Assembly: GCA_965247355.1 (NCBI GenBank)
Contig: OZ252011.1
Coordinates: 1,302,001-1,366,000 of the forward strand
Source: RHLJ01 sp965247355
Lineage (GTDB): Bacteria; Bacteroidota; Rhodothermia; Balneolales; Balneolaceae
Reading direction: 5' to 3'
Length of the DNA stretch: 64,000 nucleotides
In this document: in pieces, positions 8,682 to 17,494 of the stretch
How the letters are laid out: every line of letters starts with the position of its first letter
How positions within the stretch are numbered: the first letter of the stretch is position 1
Translations under genes and position numbers: made by a program
Notes under the pieces: model-generated
Database searches by the model: none
What the model saw: the letters and a program-made list of their open reading frames with translations, nothing else
What the model was told of the DNA's origin: nothing

Positions 8682-9677
8682 TTAATTGGTAAATCCCGGT
8701 ACCGAAACGGTTGCCATAGTCTGGAGTCCGGGTTGGGCACTTAACACACTTTTAATACTATTGATTGTGATCGCACACGTAGCAATATCGCCATTAATAC
8801 CACCATCGATCTCTGAGGTAAAAGAAGGTGTTCCATTAACTGTAATCTTATCAAAAGATTTTGGTTCCCCGATTGCCGCTTTAAAATACATCGTGATTTT
8901 GAGTTTATCCCCAACGTACCCATGAGAAATTTGCTCAACACCTCTGGCGTATCCTTTTTTGATATCCATTGAAGGAATACTCACATCTTCTTCTGCTATC
9001 ACGGGATGGAGGTCATCCGTAACCTTATCCAGTTTTAGTCCAATACTGGAAGCAAGGAAATACACCGATTCTTTAAGACCAACATGACGTAACGTCCCTT
9101 CTTTCTCTTTAGCATGGAATGCATTTAAATCCAGTCCGGCTCCAATTTTTTTCTGAAATGGAACTCTTCTGGGTGTCGCATCCTGAACTCTTTCTACCGT
9201 TATACTTTTAATTTCTTTACAAATTGAAGTAGTCACAGAGGGTAAATAATCCATTAGGAAACCTGGATTAACTCCTGTTCCCAGACATGCTACATTATAC
9301 TTTTTACAAATATCATCTATCTGCTTGCCTGCTTCCGGGTTTTCCTCCCAGGGATGGGATAATTCTTCGCATGTTGAAATAATAGGCAGCCCTAATTTTG
9401 CAGCTTCTTCAATCTGTGAAACCAGTTTTTTAATACTGGATACCGTAGTAATTACAGCAACATCAGGTTTGGTTTCTAATTTTGCGAGTGCGGAGTCAAT
9501 AGTATCATCAATTAAAACCCCTGAAGATCCAATTTGAATTAGTTCCCCGAAGTCTTTTCCTTTTAAATCAGGATTGAGATCTACAGCAGCTACTGTTTTA
9601 ACTTGCTCTTTATCTGCAATATATTTCCCGATTTGTATACCTAGTGTACCTACGCCAATTTGTACTACCGTTGTCAT
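8682..9677 (-). CDS. DapB-like / 2,4-diaminopentanoate dehydrogenase-type reductase
   Basis: The N-terminal Rossmann domain begins VVQIGVGTLGIQIGKYI, and the dihydrodipicolinate-reductase-like segment DVAVITTVSSIKKLVSQIE is at about residues 73-91. The stretch CLGTGVNPGFLMDYLP (~132-147) is shared by the 2,4-diaminopentanoate dehydrogenase (Ord) family. The C-terminal half has the family's long beta domain (331 aa in total versus ~270 for true DapB). The enzyme probably oxidatively deaminates or reduces an amino-acid-like substrate with NAD(P). A TTG immediately precedes the ATG; the ATG whose first base is 9677 is preferred. Pairing with a D-amino-acid-type transaminase suggests amino-acid catabolism. 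The exact substrate is not determinable here. Confidence 0.75.
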   Translation of the reverse strand: MTTVVQIGVGTLGIQIGKYIADKEQVKTVAAVDLNPDLKGKDFGELIQIGSSGVLIDDTIDSALAKLETKPDVAVITTVSSIKKLVSQIEEAAKLGLPIISTCEELSHPWEENPEAGKQIDDICKKYNVACLGTGVNPGFLMDYLPSVTTSICKEIKSITVERVQDATPRRVPFQKKIGAGLDLNAFHAKEKEGTLRHVGLKESVYFLASSIGLKLDKVTDDLHPVIAEEDVSIPSMDIKKGYARGVEQISHGYVGDKLKITMYFKAAIGEPKSFDKITVNGTPSFTSEIDGGINGDIATCAITINSIKSVLSAQPGLQTMATVSVPGFTN

Positions 9678-9888
9678 CAATTATATCTGTTGAATTAGAA
9701 ATATCATTGGCAGGTAATCTATTTTATTTTTCTTTAATTATCGCTTACCAATTTTACTTTTACAGGCATAAAACAAATACAGTAAATCAGGAAAAAAATT
9801 TGATTAAATAGGTATTCAACCATTATGAATACTAAGATCAGCAATAAAAAAGTACATAGCTGAAATTAGAACCAGTAGTTTAACGATC

Positions 9889-10353
9889 TTATTTATTAGC
9901 CATTTCCATAATAGTGTCCCATTCAGATTTGCGGATAGGTGTAATAGAATGCCGGGCTAACCTGAAAAGCTCCATATCTTCTAATGACTTCTCTGCTTTT
10001 AAAGCCTCACGATCTACCGGGTTATCAAACTTTTCCACGAATTTCATATCCACATTAATCCAACGCGGATCACTTTCCGTACTTTTTTCATCAAAATACT
10101 TTGAATCAGGATCAAATTGCAGTGCATCGGGATATGGTTCGCTGGAAACTTCCATTACCCCTACAATTGCGGGGGGCTTTTGATTAGAATGATAGAAGAA
10201 TACTCCATCCCCCACCTGCATGTCATCTCTCATAGAATTTCTTGCGGCATAGTTTCGGACTCCATCCCAAGGGGTTTCCCCATCTTTTTCTAAATCTTCT
10301 ATGCTATAGTTATCTGGTTCTGATTTACAAAGCCAATATTTCCTTTCACTCAT
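9889..10353 (-). CDS. EVE domain protein (PUA-like fold)
   Basis: This 154-residue single-domain protein opens with YWLCKSEPDNYSIEDL and carries WDGVRNYAARNSMRDDMQVGD and VFFYHSN. These are the diagnostic EVE-domain segments (human THYN1 relatives). EVE domains are PUA-like modules thought to bind modified bases in RNA or DNA. The gene follows the rfbB stop by 19 bases on the same strand, so it may be read from the rhamnose operon, although there is no obvious functional link. It could equally have its own weak promoter. Confidence 0.88.
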   Translation of the reverse strand: MSERKYWLCKSEPDNYSIEDLEKDGETPWDGVRNYAARNSMRDDMQVGDGVFFYHSNQKPPAIVGVMEVSSEPYPDALQFDPDSKYFDEKSTESDPRWINVDMKFVEKFDNPVDREALKAEKSLEDMELFRLARHSITPIRKSEWDTIMEMANK

Positions 10354-10372
10354 TGTTTTGAATACTGATTTT

Positions 10373-11377
10373 TTATTTCAAATTATATTTCTCCACATAC
10401 CACAAAATGGTTTCTTCCAACATTCCATCAAAATCAATAGAAGGCTCCCAATCCAGTTCTTTTTTGATTTTTGAAGCATCAATAGCATAGCGGAAATCAT
10501 GTCCAAGCCTATCGGTTACAAAAGTAATCAGATTTTTATAATCCCCTTCCGGTCCATTGCCTACTTTTTCGTTAAGGATGTCACAAATCTTATGAACCAG
10601 CTCGAGGTTTTTCCATTCATTATTCCCGCCAACATTGTAGGTCTCACCTGCTTTACCTTTCAAAAAAGCTGTTTCCAGTGCACTGCAGTGATCCCGAACA
10701 AACAACCAGTCACGTACATTCTGGCCTTTACCATATACCGGAATTGAATCATGCCCTAATGCCTTTCTTATTACCACCGGTATGAGTTTTTCATCGTGTT
10801 GATGTGGCCCGTAATTATTAGAGCAATTGGTAGTAACCAGATTCATACCATAGGTTTGGAAGTACGCTCTTACTATCATATCACTCGCAGCTTTAGATGC
10901 AGAATATGGTGAATTCGGTGCATATGGAGTGGTTTCTGTGAATAAACCGTCGTCTTCCAGTTCTCCATACACTTCATCTGTAGAGACATGTAAAAACCGG
11001 TTATTCTTCCAAAGGTTATCGTCTTCTTTCCAAAGCTGACGGCATTCCTCAAGAATATTAAAAGTCCCAACTACATTAGACTGAATGAAAGGTTCAGGTC
11101 CGGAAATCGAATTATCTACATGCGACTCTGCTGCCAGGTGGAACACGCCATCTGGTTTGTAACTCTTTACTATAGTTTGAACAGCTTCCCGGTCTACAAG
11201 ATCGATTTTCTTAAAGTGATATCGCTCTGAATCCTTTAATGGATCAAGGTAGCTTCGATCAGATGCATAAGATAGTTTGTCAAGATTGAAAATTTGCCAA
11301 TCCGGATGTTTTTTGAATAAATATAAAATCAGGTTAGAGCCAATGAAACCAGCCCCTCCCGTTACTATTATTTTCAT
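10373..11377 (-). CDS. rfbB: dTDP-glucose 4,6-dehydratase
   Basis: This extended short-chain dehydrogenase converts dTDP-glucose to dTDP-4-keto-6-deoxyglucose, step 2 of dTDP-L-rhamnose synthesis. The NAD loop VTGGAGFIGSNLILYLF is at the N-terminus. HLAAESHVDNSISGPEPFI and STDEVYGELEDDGLFTET (with the Asp-Glu catalytic pair) are the RmlB signatures. The catalytic YSASKAASD carries the YxxxK motif, and NNYGPHQHDEKLIP follows. At 334 aa it is full length. Its start overlaps the rfbC stop by 4 bases, so the two are translationally coupled in the minus-strand order rfbA-rfbD-rfbC-rfbB. Confidence 0.96.
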   Translation of the reverse strand: MKIIVTGGAGFIGSNLILYLFKKHPDWQIFNLDKLSYASDRSYLDPLKDSERYHFKKIDLVDREAVQTIVKSYKPDGVFHLAAESHVDNSISGPEPFIQSNVVGTFNILEECRQLWKEDDNLWKNNRFLHVSTDEVYGELEDDGLFTETTPYAPNSPYSASKAASDMIVRAYFQTYGMNLVTTNCSNNYGPHQHDEKLIPVVIRKALGHDSIPVYGKGQNVRDWLFVRDHCSALETAFLKGKAGETYNVGGNNEWKNLELVHKICDILNEKVGNGPEGDYKNLITFVTDRLGHDFRYAIDASKIKKELDWEPSIDFDGMLEETILWYVEKYNLK

Positions 11378-11922
11378 AGGAAAATATCTTCGTCTGTTAA
11401 TGATGAAAAAAGTGGTTGCTTACGATCTTTATCTGAAAGAATGGGTTTGGAAACATCCCAATTGATCCTGATTAAAGGGTCATCCCATCTAATACCTCTT
11501 TCAGAATCCTTGTCGTAATAATCAGAACATTTATAGTGTACAATAGCTTCATCTGATACTACAGAGAATCCATGTGCGAACCCTTCTGGAATATATAATT
11601 GGCGATGATTCTCTCCACTTAATTTAACAGCTACATAATTACCAAAAGTTTTTGAACCTTTCCTCACATCAACAGCTACATCCAGAATGGTACCTTTAAT
11701 ACACTGGACCAGCTTTGCCTGCGGTCTTTCTCTTTGATAGTGGAGTCCGCGTATCGTATCTCTGTATGATTTCGAAATATTGTCCTGAACAAAATTTGAG
11801 TTAATCCCATGGTCTTCAAGTACTTCAATACGAAATGATTCGAAGAAAAACCCCCTATCATCTTCAAATACAGCAGGTTCTATAATTTTAATATCCGGTA
11901 TACGAGTATCTGTAATCTTCAT
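11374..11922 (-). CDS. rfbC: dTDP-4-dehydrorhamnose 3,5-epimerase
   Basis: This cupin-fold epimerase (182 aa, usual length) carries out step 3 of the dTDP-rhamnose pathway. The segment DDRGFFFESFR near residues 22-32, FVQDNISKSYRDTIRGLHYQ with the catalytic His, and KLVQCIKGTILDVAVDVRKG are the RmlC signatures. YIPEGFAHGFSVVSDEAIVHYK includes the second-site residues, and the tail GIRWDDPLIRINW is also typical. The ATG abuts the rfbD stop codon with no gap, and the 3' end overlaps rfbB. It acts in the cytosol to supply activated rhamnose for surface polysaccharide. Confidence 0.96.
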   Translation of the reverse strand: MKITDTRIPDIKIIEPAVFEDDRGFFFESFRIEVLEDHGINSNFVQDNISKSYRDTIRGLHYQRERPQAKLVQCIKGTILDVAVDVRKGSKTFGNYVAVKLSGENHRQLYIPEGFAHGFSVVSDEAIVHYKCSDYYDKDSERGIRWDDPLIRINWDVSKPILSDKDRKQPLFSSLTDEDIFL

Positions 11923-12780
11923 TTATAGTGTATTTAATAACTGCCTTAAACCTTCCTGCCATTTCACGATATTGATGCCGGGAATGGTACTAATTTTTTG
12001 TGTATCTAACTTAGAAAAGTGTGGGCGAATCGCTTTAGTTCTGAACTCACAAGAGGAAACCGGATTCACTGTTATACTCATGTCCATTTGCGCAAAAATT
12101 TCAGTCGCAAACTCGTACCAAGTTGTAGTTCCGGAAGAACTTATATTATAAATTCCCTCTTCCTCTTCATGTAAGAGTTGATATGTCTGTTTTACCACCT
12201 GATCTGCAAAAGTTGGACTTCCAAATTGATCGTTCACTACATTTAATTCGTCTCTTTCCTCAGCTATTCTGAGCATTGTTTTTACAAAGTTATTTCCATA
12301 GGTGCCACACAGCCAGGAAACACGAAGGATTAGATGATCACATCCGGATTGTACTATTGCAACCTCTCCTTGCCTTTTAGATTTTCCATATGTATTAATT
12401 GGATTTGTAATCCCATCTTCAGGATATCCTTCAGGAAAAGTGTTTTTGTCATTTTTATGTCCTGAAAAAACGTAATCGGTTGAATAATGAACCAGCTTAA
12501 TTCCTTCTTGTGAGCATATTTCGCTCATCGCTTTTACTGCTTCGGTATTTATTTTTAAAGCAAGTTCCGGTTCATCTTCAGCCTGATCTACCTTTGTGTA
12601 AGCAGCACAGTTTATTAATATATCAGGTTCAAATTTATCAATTTTTTTTTGCAGTTCTTTTTTATCAGTTATGTCTAGTTCTTTTGAGCCCAGAGCTAAA
12701 AACCCGATATCATTATTCTCACAGAAATGAACCCATTCCTGACCTAGCTGTCCACCTGCACCGGTGATTAGAAGCTTCAT
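11923..12780 (-). CDS. rfbD: dTDP-4-dehydrorhamnose reductase
   Basis: This NAD(P)H-dependent reductase carries out the last step to dTDP-L-rhamnose (285 aa). Visible motifs are the N-terminal LLITGAGGQLGQEWVHF nucleotide loop, the LDITDKKEL and INCAAYTKVDQAEDEPELA stretches typical of RmlD, and STDYVFSG. The catalytic tyrosine motif NTYGKSKRQGE (YxxxK) is also present. The start codon shares one base with the rfbA stop (TAATG arrangement), a classical coupling junction. Its place between rfbA and rfbC matches the known pathway operon. Confidence 0.95.
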   Translation of the reverse strand: MKLLITGAGGQLGQEWVHFCENNDIGFLALGSKELDITDKKELQKKIDKFEPDILINCAAYTKVDQAEDEPELALKINTEAVKAMSEICSQEGIKLVHYSTDYVFSGHKNDKNTFPEGYPEDGITNPINTYGKSKRQGEVAIVQSGCDHLILRVSWLCGTYGNNFVKTMLRIAEERDELNVVNDQFGSPTFADQVVKQTYQLLHEEEEGIYNISSSGTTTWYEFATEIFAQMDMSITVNPVSSCEFRTKAIRPHFSKLDTQKISTIPGINIVKWQEGLRQLLNTL

Positions 12781-13484
12781 TATGCTCCCCTTACCAACTT
12801 ATTAGCATGATTATAGGATTCTGGAGTTCCGGCATCGGTCCACCAACCTTCTAATACCGAACTTGTCATTTCCCCTTTTTCAATGTAGAAATTGTTTACA
12901 TCTGTAATCTCCAGCTCTCCTCTTCCTGAAGGCTTCAATGTTTTAATACAGTTAAATACTTCCGAATCATAAAAATAGATTCCTGTTACAGCGTAATTGG
13001 ATTTTGGAATTACTGGTTTTTCTTCAATAGAAATTACTTTATTGCCGTCAAGTTCTGCAACTCCATATCGTTGGGGATCATGAACTTCCTGGATCAAAAT
13101 CTGTGCACCTGTACCTGGATAATTTTCTATAGCAGTATCTAATGACTTTTGAAAAATATTATCACCAAGAATAACAATTACAGGATCATCGCCAGCAAAA
13201 TTTTCAGCCAGTCCCAATGCCTGTGCTATACCACCTGCTTCATCCTGTACTTTGTATGTAAATCTACATCCGAAATCTTTCCCCGAACCTAGAAGATTTA
13301 CGACATCTCCCATATGATCAGTACCGGTAACAATCAAAATTTCTTCTATGCCAACTTCAATAAGCTTCTCAATGGGGTGATAAATCATTGGTTTATCACC
13401 TACTGGTAAAAGATGCTTGTTTGTAACTTTTGTTAGTGGGTAAAGCCTTGAACCTGTACCGCCAGCTAAAATTATTCCTTTCAT
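12780..13484 (-). CDS. rfbA: Glucose-1-phosphate thymidylyltransferase, short form
   Basis: This nucleotidyltransferase makes dTDP-glucose from glucose-1-phosphate and dTTP. The signature GIILAGGTGSRLYPLT is at the N-terminus, followed by NKHLLPVGDKPMIYHPIE, and the metal-binding LGDNIFQ is near residue 107. EGWWTDAGTPESYNHA closes the catalytic core. At 234 residues it lacks the ~50-residue C-terminal helical extension that carries the regulatory dTDP-rhamnose site in enterobacterial RmlA (~290 aa). This short form is also found in archaea and many Bacteroidota. It is the first gene of the rhamnose operon and is divergent from the large T9SS gene, with 231 bases between them. Confidence 0.9.
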   Translation of the reverse strand: MKGIILAGGTGSRLYPLTKVTNKHLLPVGDKPMIYHPIEKLIEVGIEEILIVTGTDHMGDVVNLLGSGKDFGCRFTYKVQDEAGGIAQALGLAENFAGDDPVIVILGDNIFQKSLDTAIENYPGTGAQILIQEVHDPQRYGVAELDGNKVISIEEKPVIPKSNYAVTGIYFYDSEVFNCIKTLKPSGRGELEITDVNNFYIEKGEMTSSVLEGWWTDAGTPESYNHANKLVRGA

Positions 13485-13715
13485 AAATAAATCTGTTTTA
13501 TTTGTTTTTGCGTAAGATATGAATGAAAGTTTTAAACATTAAGAATATTCGATGAAACATAGTATTGAACAGATTAAACAATTTTTTTTATCCACTAATT
13601 GTTTTCATCAAATAAAAATTTACTACTTATTAAGGACTATTAATGATTGTTATAAATTCCTTAAAAATAGCCTTTAGAGAACGTTTCAGGCAATTTATAC
13701 GTATTTTTATTATCG

Positions 13716-16700
13716 ATGAATAAGAGAGTTTTTTACATACTTTTTATTACTTTGATTTCTTCTGGTTTGATAAAAGCTCAGGATAAGATATGGACCGGAG
13801 CTGTTGACTCATCCTGGCATACGGCCGGCAATTGGAGCCCATCCGGAGTTCCCGGCACAACCCAGACTGTTGAGCTAAGAGGTAATACCACCCCTTATCC
13901 CGTAATCACTACAAATGTTACTGTTCGATCTGTAACCATTAATGCCTGGTATTCAAATCCGGGCGATCAGCTCAGAATCAGAAATAACGCTACCCTTACC
14001 ATTACCGATGACATGGTTTTAAATGGTGCGGGTAAACTTCAAATCATAAACGGTCATGTTGAAATGACTGCTACTACTTCAGGGCAGAACAATTTCGATG
14101 TTAATTCTGCAGAGTCTGAGATAAATATCACAAATGGAAGTTTTACAGCAGGCACTGTATCTGAAGATGTGGATGTTGAAATTATTGGTACGTTCAATGC
14201 CGGAAATGGTATACTTACTGTTTATGGTGATCTTGACATCTCTAATAGTGATACTTTCAATGCTGAAGATGGAACTGTTGTTATTAATGGAAACACCATT
14301 GTTAATGGAACCTATAATGGCGATGATGGTTCAACTACATTTAATGGGGATGTAGATGTTCGAAGTGGAGGAATCTTAAATCTTGGTTCAGGTTCATTAA
14401 CATTTAATGGTCCTACTTCTATCGGGAATTCCGGTTATGCTTACCTGGGTACCGGCACCGTATTAATAAACGATGATATTGACGTAAGTAGTGGTGGATA
14501 TTTTAATGTTCAGGATGCTAATGTAACCGTAACGGGTGATGCTAATTTCACAAGCAACGGTAACATGAGTATAGATAATGGAAGTATTAATATTGGTGGA
14601 AATGCTTCTCTTAGTAGTGGTGGAGTGATCGATTTAAACTCAGGGAGTTTGAATGTAGGTGGAGATGCCTCATTTACTGCTGGTGGTACAGTTAATGCAG
14701 GAGACGCAACCGTAACACTAGAAGGTAATTTTACCATTAATAATAATTCTAACTTTAATGCAGACTCAAGTACGGTAGTTTTTAGTGGTGATTCCACCCA
14801 AACAGTTAATACAAGTGGAGATGTAACATTTTATAACGTTCAGGTCGACTCCGGAGCAGTTTTGAATACCGATGGGGGAACCGACAACACAATTGTAATT
14901 GAAGGAGACTTAATTGTTGATGACGAAGGAGGAGTAAAAGTTCAGGATGATGACCAACTGGAAGTGCAAGGTGAAGTTAGTGGTGGAGGATCTGGAAATG
15001 TGAGCAGCCCTGCCCCTTATACAGTTTCCGCAACTGCACCGAGTCTAACTTCTGTTGTTATTACCTTTAACAAAGCGATGGATGAAGTTGATGCTGAAAC
15101 CATATCCAATTATAGCATAGCAAGAGTAAATAACCCCGCTACTACTCTTTCTATTAGTAGTGCAACGCTTAATACCAATGCAGATAGTACACAAGTAACT
15201 TTAGTTGTTTCTACAATTACTGAGGATATTCAGTATGAAATCACAATGAATTCTGGTGCTACAATGCAAAGTGCCGATGGAGGAAACTTATCAACTAATC
15301 ACAAAAAAAGGTTTACAAAATTAGGTCCTATAACGTTTTACAGTATCACTTCTGGGAACTGGGCATCCAATAGTACCTGGTCAAGAACCGGACATGCCGG
15401 AGCAGTAGCCACTTCAAATCCTGGAAATACCAATGGAGCTACGATTATTGTTGGAGATGGAGATATAGTTACTATAGCGAGTTCAACCTCTATCATTGGT
15501 CAAACATCAGTAGAAGTAAAAGCTTCTTCAAAACTGGTTGTTGGATCAGCAGGAACCCTTACTACCGGACCTAAGACGATTACGGGATTAGGTACCTTTG
15601 AAGTTACTACAGGTACTTTACAAATCGGTTCAAATAATGGCATCAGTAGTTCAGGTGCCTCTGGAAATATTCAAACCAGTACCAGAATCTTCGGAACTTC
15701 TGGAAGCTACACTTATAATGGAAGTTCCGCACAAATCACTGGAACAGGTTTACCCTCTACGGTTAATAATTTGACAGTTAATAATTCTTCCGGAGTCACA
15801 ATTGATGCTGATCTTGAAATAACCGGAACACTAACATTAACCAGTGGTTCTTTTACGATCGAATCGGGTAACAATCTCATTGCAAATACAAAATCTATCG
15901 GCTCCGGAGATTTAATTATGAAGCATGTCATAAAAGGCTCTACTGGTTGGCGTCTGCTGTCTTCACCTATTGATACCGATTATGGTGATCTTCTTGATGG
16001 AATAATAACTCAGGGCTATTCTGGTGCATTTTACAGCACTGGAAGCATTCCAGGCGATACGCTTCAACCAAATGTGCTAACCTATGATGAGACTTATCCC
16101 GGAACAGATAATCAACGCTGGAGAGCTCCTGCGAGCGCTGCGACTACACTAACGCCTGGACAAGGATTATATACATTCATTTTTGGGAATATTGCCGCTG
16201 ATTCCAGATACAACAATACATTCCCAAGAACACTTACTGTTCAGGGACAGGAAAATGAAGGACCTGTTGATTTAAATGTTACCTACACAACTTCAGCAGA
16301 TTCAGGTTGGAATTTAGTTGGTAATCCCTACGCTGCAACGATTAATTGGGATGATCCAAGCTGGACAAAAACCAATATTGATGCCACAATTTATGTCTGG
16401 GATTACTCAACAAGTGAGTATAAAACATGGAACGGAACCACTGGTGATCTACCATCCAACGGATTAATATCTCCTTTTCAGGGATTCTGGGTGAAAGCCA
16501 ATGATGAAACACCCTCACTACCCTCTCTAATAGCTGAAGAAGATGCGAAAACAACAGGTGGAACTTTTGTAGGAAAGTTAAACAGTGAAAGAAAAGAAAA
16601 TTCAACTCCGCAATTTTCAATTACCTTAGCTGATGACCAAAACAGAACTTCCACTCATTTTATGTTTAGTGACGATGCTAAACTCGGAAAGGATCGAAAA

Positions 16701-17396
16701 GATGGATATAAATTACTTCCTCAATCAGGCATAGGTGACTACATAGAACTTTCTTCTATCTCCAAAAGAAAGGATAAATTCTCCATTAATCATTTACCCA
16801 GATATTTTGGCATTCCGATCGAAATCCCATTACAAGTTAACGCTTTTGAAAATGGATACTCTGTTTCAAAACCTCTGAATTTCGAGTTTAATAACTTTAA
16901 ACATATCCCGGAAGGCTGGTCTGTATATCTGATTGACAAAGAAAACGGATCAGAAACATTAGTTCAAAAAGGATCCGTAATTCCTTTTAACTTTAAAGGA
17001 GTTAACTCCAGAAGAGCACCAAATGCAGACAGCAATTCAAGACCTTTAATAACTGACAAAGCCGCCCCTGATGGCTCCCGATTTTCTATTCTTATTGAGC
17101 CAGGATTCGATGCTGTGGATAATAATCTGCCAACTCAGTTTGAACTATTACAGAATTACCCGAATCCTTTCAACCCTACCACTAATATTGAATTTGAACT
17201 TCCTCTTCAAAGTGATGTTTCGCTTATCATTTATGACATGCTAGGACGTGAAATTACTACCCTGGTAAATTCAGAGCTCGAAGCAGGAACTCATACCTAC
17301 CGTTGGGAAGCTGGAAATCTGGCCAGTGGAGTTTATATATATCGTTTGGTAAGCAGAAACAATGTGATTACCAAAAAAATGACCCTGATTAAATAG
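13716..17396 (+). CDS. T9SS-exported surface protein with beta-repeat stalk (1226 aa)
   Basis: A signal peptide (MNKRVFYILFITLISSGLIKAQ) starts the protein. Residues ~24-46 hold a TGAVDSSWHTAGNWSPSGVP segment like those at the head of secreted beta-helix proteins. Residues ~100-430 are a Gly/Asn/Thr-rich repeat of short strands (patterns such as 'GDVDVRSGG'), probably a beta-solenoid. An SbsA-type Ig-like domain follows (~435-530, VVITFNKAMDEVDAETISNY), then a second 'GNW...W' module. Residues ~730-1040 form a module shared with the next gene. The last ~85 residues are a type A T9SS sorting domain (LLQNYPNPFNPTTNIEFELP to MTLIK). It would be exported across the outer membrane and anchored or released by T9SS. 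The ligand is unknown; an adhesin or matrix protein is the most likely role. Confidence 0.85.
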   Translation: MNKRVFYILFITLISSGLIKAQDKIWTGAVDSSWHTAGNWSPSGVPGTTQTVELRGNTTPYPVITTNVTVRSVTINAWYSNPGDQLRIRNNATLTITDDMVLNGAGKLQIINGHVEMTATTSGQNNFDVNSAESEINITNGSFTAGTVSEDVDVEIIGTFNAGNGILTVYGDLDISNSDTFNAEDGTVVINGNTIVNGTYNGDDGSTTFNGDVDVRSGGILNLGSGSLTFNGPTSIGNSGYAYLGTGTVLINDDIDVSSGGYFNVQDANVTVTGDANFTSNGNMSIDNGSINIGGNASLSSGGVIDLNSGSLNVGGDASFTAGGTVNAGDATVTLEGNFTINNNSNFNADSSTVVFSGDSTQTVNTSGDVTFYNVQVDSGAVLNTDGGTDNTIVIEGDLIVDDEGGVKVQDDDQLEVQGEVSGGGSGNVSSPAPYTVSATAPSLTSVVITFNKAMDEVDAETISNYSIARVNNPATTLSISSATLNTNADSTQVTLVVSTITEDIQYEITMNSGATMQSADGGNLSTNHKKRFTKLGPITFYSITSGNWASNSTWSRTGHAGAVATSNPGNTNGATIIVGDGDIVTIASSTSIIGQTSVEVKASSKLVVGSAGTLTTGPKTITGLGTFEVTTGTLQIGSNNGISSSGASGNIQTSTRIFGTSGSYTYNGSSAQITGTGLPSTVNNLTVNNSSGVTIDADLEITGTLTLTSGSFTIESGNNLIANTKSIGSGDLIMKHVIKGSTGWRLLSSPIDTDYGDLLDGIITQGYSGAFYSTGSIPGDTLQPNVLTYDETYPGTDNQRWRAPASAATTLTPGQGLYTFIFGNIAADSRYNNTFPRTLTVQGQENEGPVDLNVTYTTSADSGWNLVGNPYAATINWDDPSWTKTNIDATIYVWDYSTSEYKTWNGTTGDLPSNGLISPFQGFWVKANDETPSLPSLIAEEDAKTTGGTFVGKLNSERKENSTPQFSITLADDQNRTSTHFMFSDDAKLGKDRKDGYKLLPQSGIGDYIELSSISKRKDKFSINHLPRYFGIPIEIPLQVNAFENGYSVSKPLNFEFNNFKHIPEGWSVYLIDKENGSETLVQKGSVIPFNFKGVNSRRAPNADSNSRPLITDKAAPDGSRFSILIEPGFDAVDNNLPTQFELLQNYPNPFNPTTNIEFELPLQSDVSLIIYDMLGREITTLVNSELEAGTHTYRWEAGNLASGVYIYRLVSRNNVITKKMTLIK

Positions 17397-17494
17397 TTTT
17401 TAAAAACCGCTTTTTTATACTATTAAATCTTCCTTATGCTTGTTAGAATTAGCTAATTTAAAGCTCTTAGTAACTAAGTTTCTATACATTAGTT

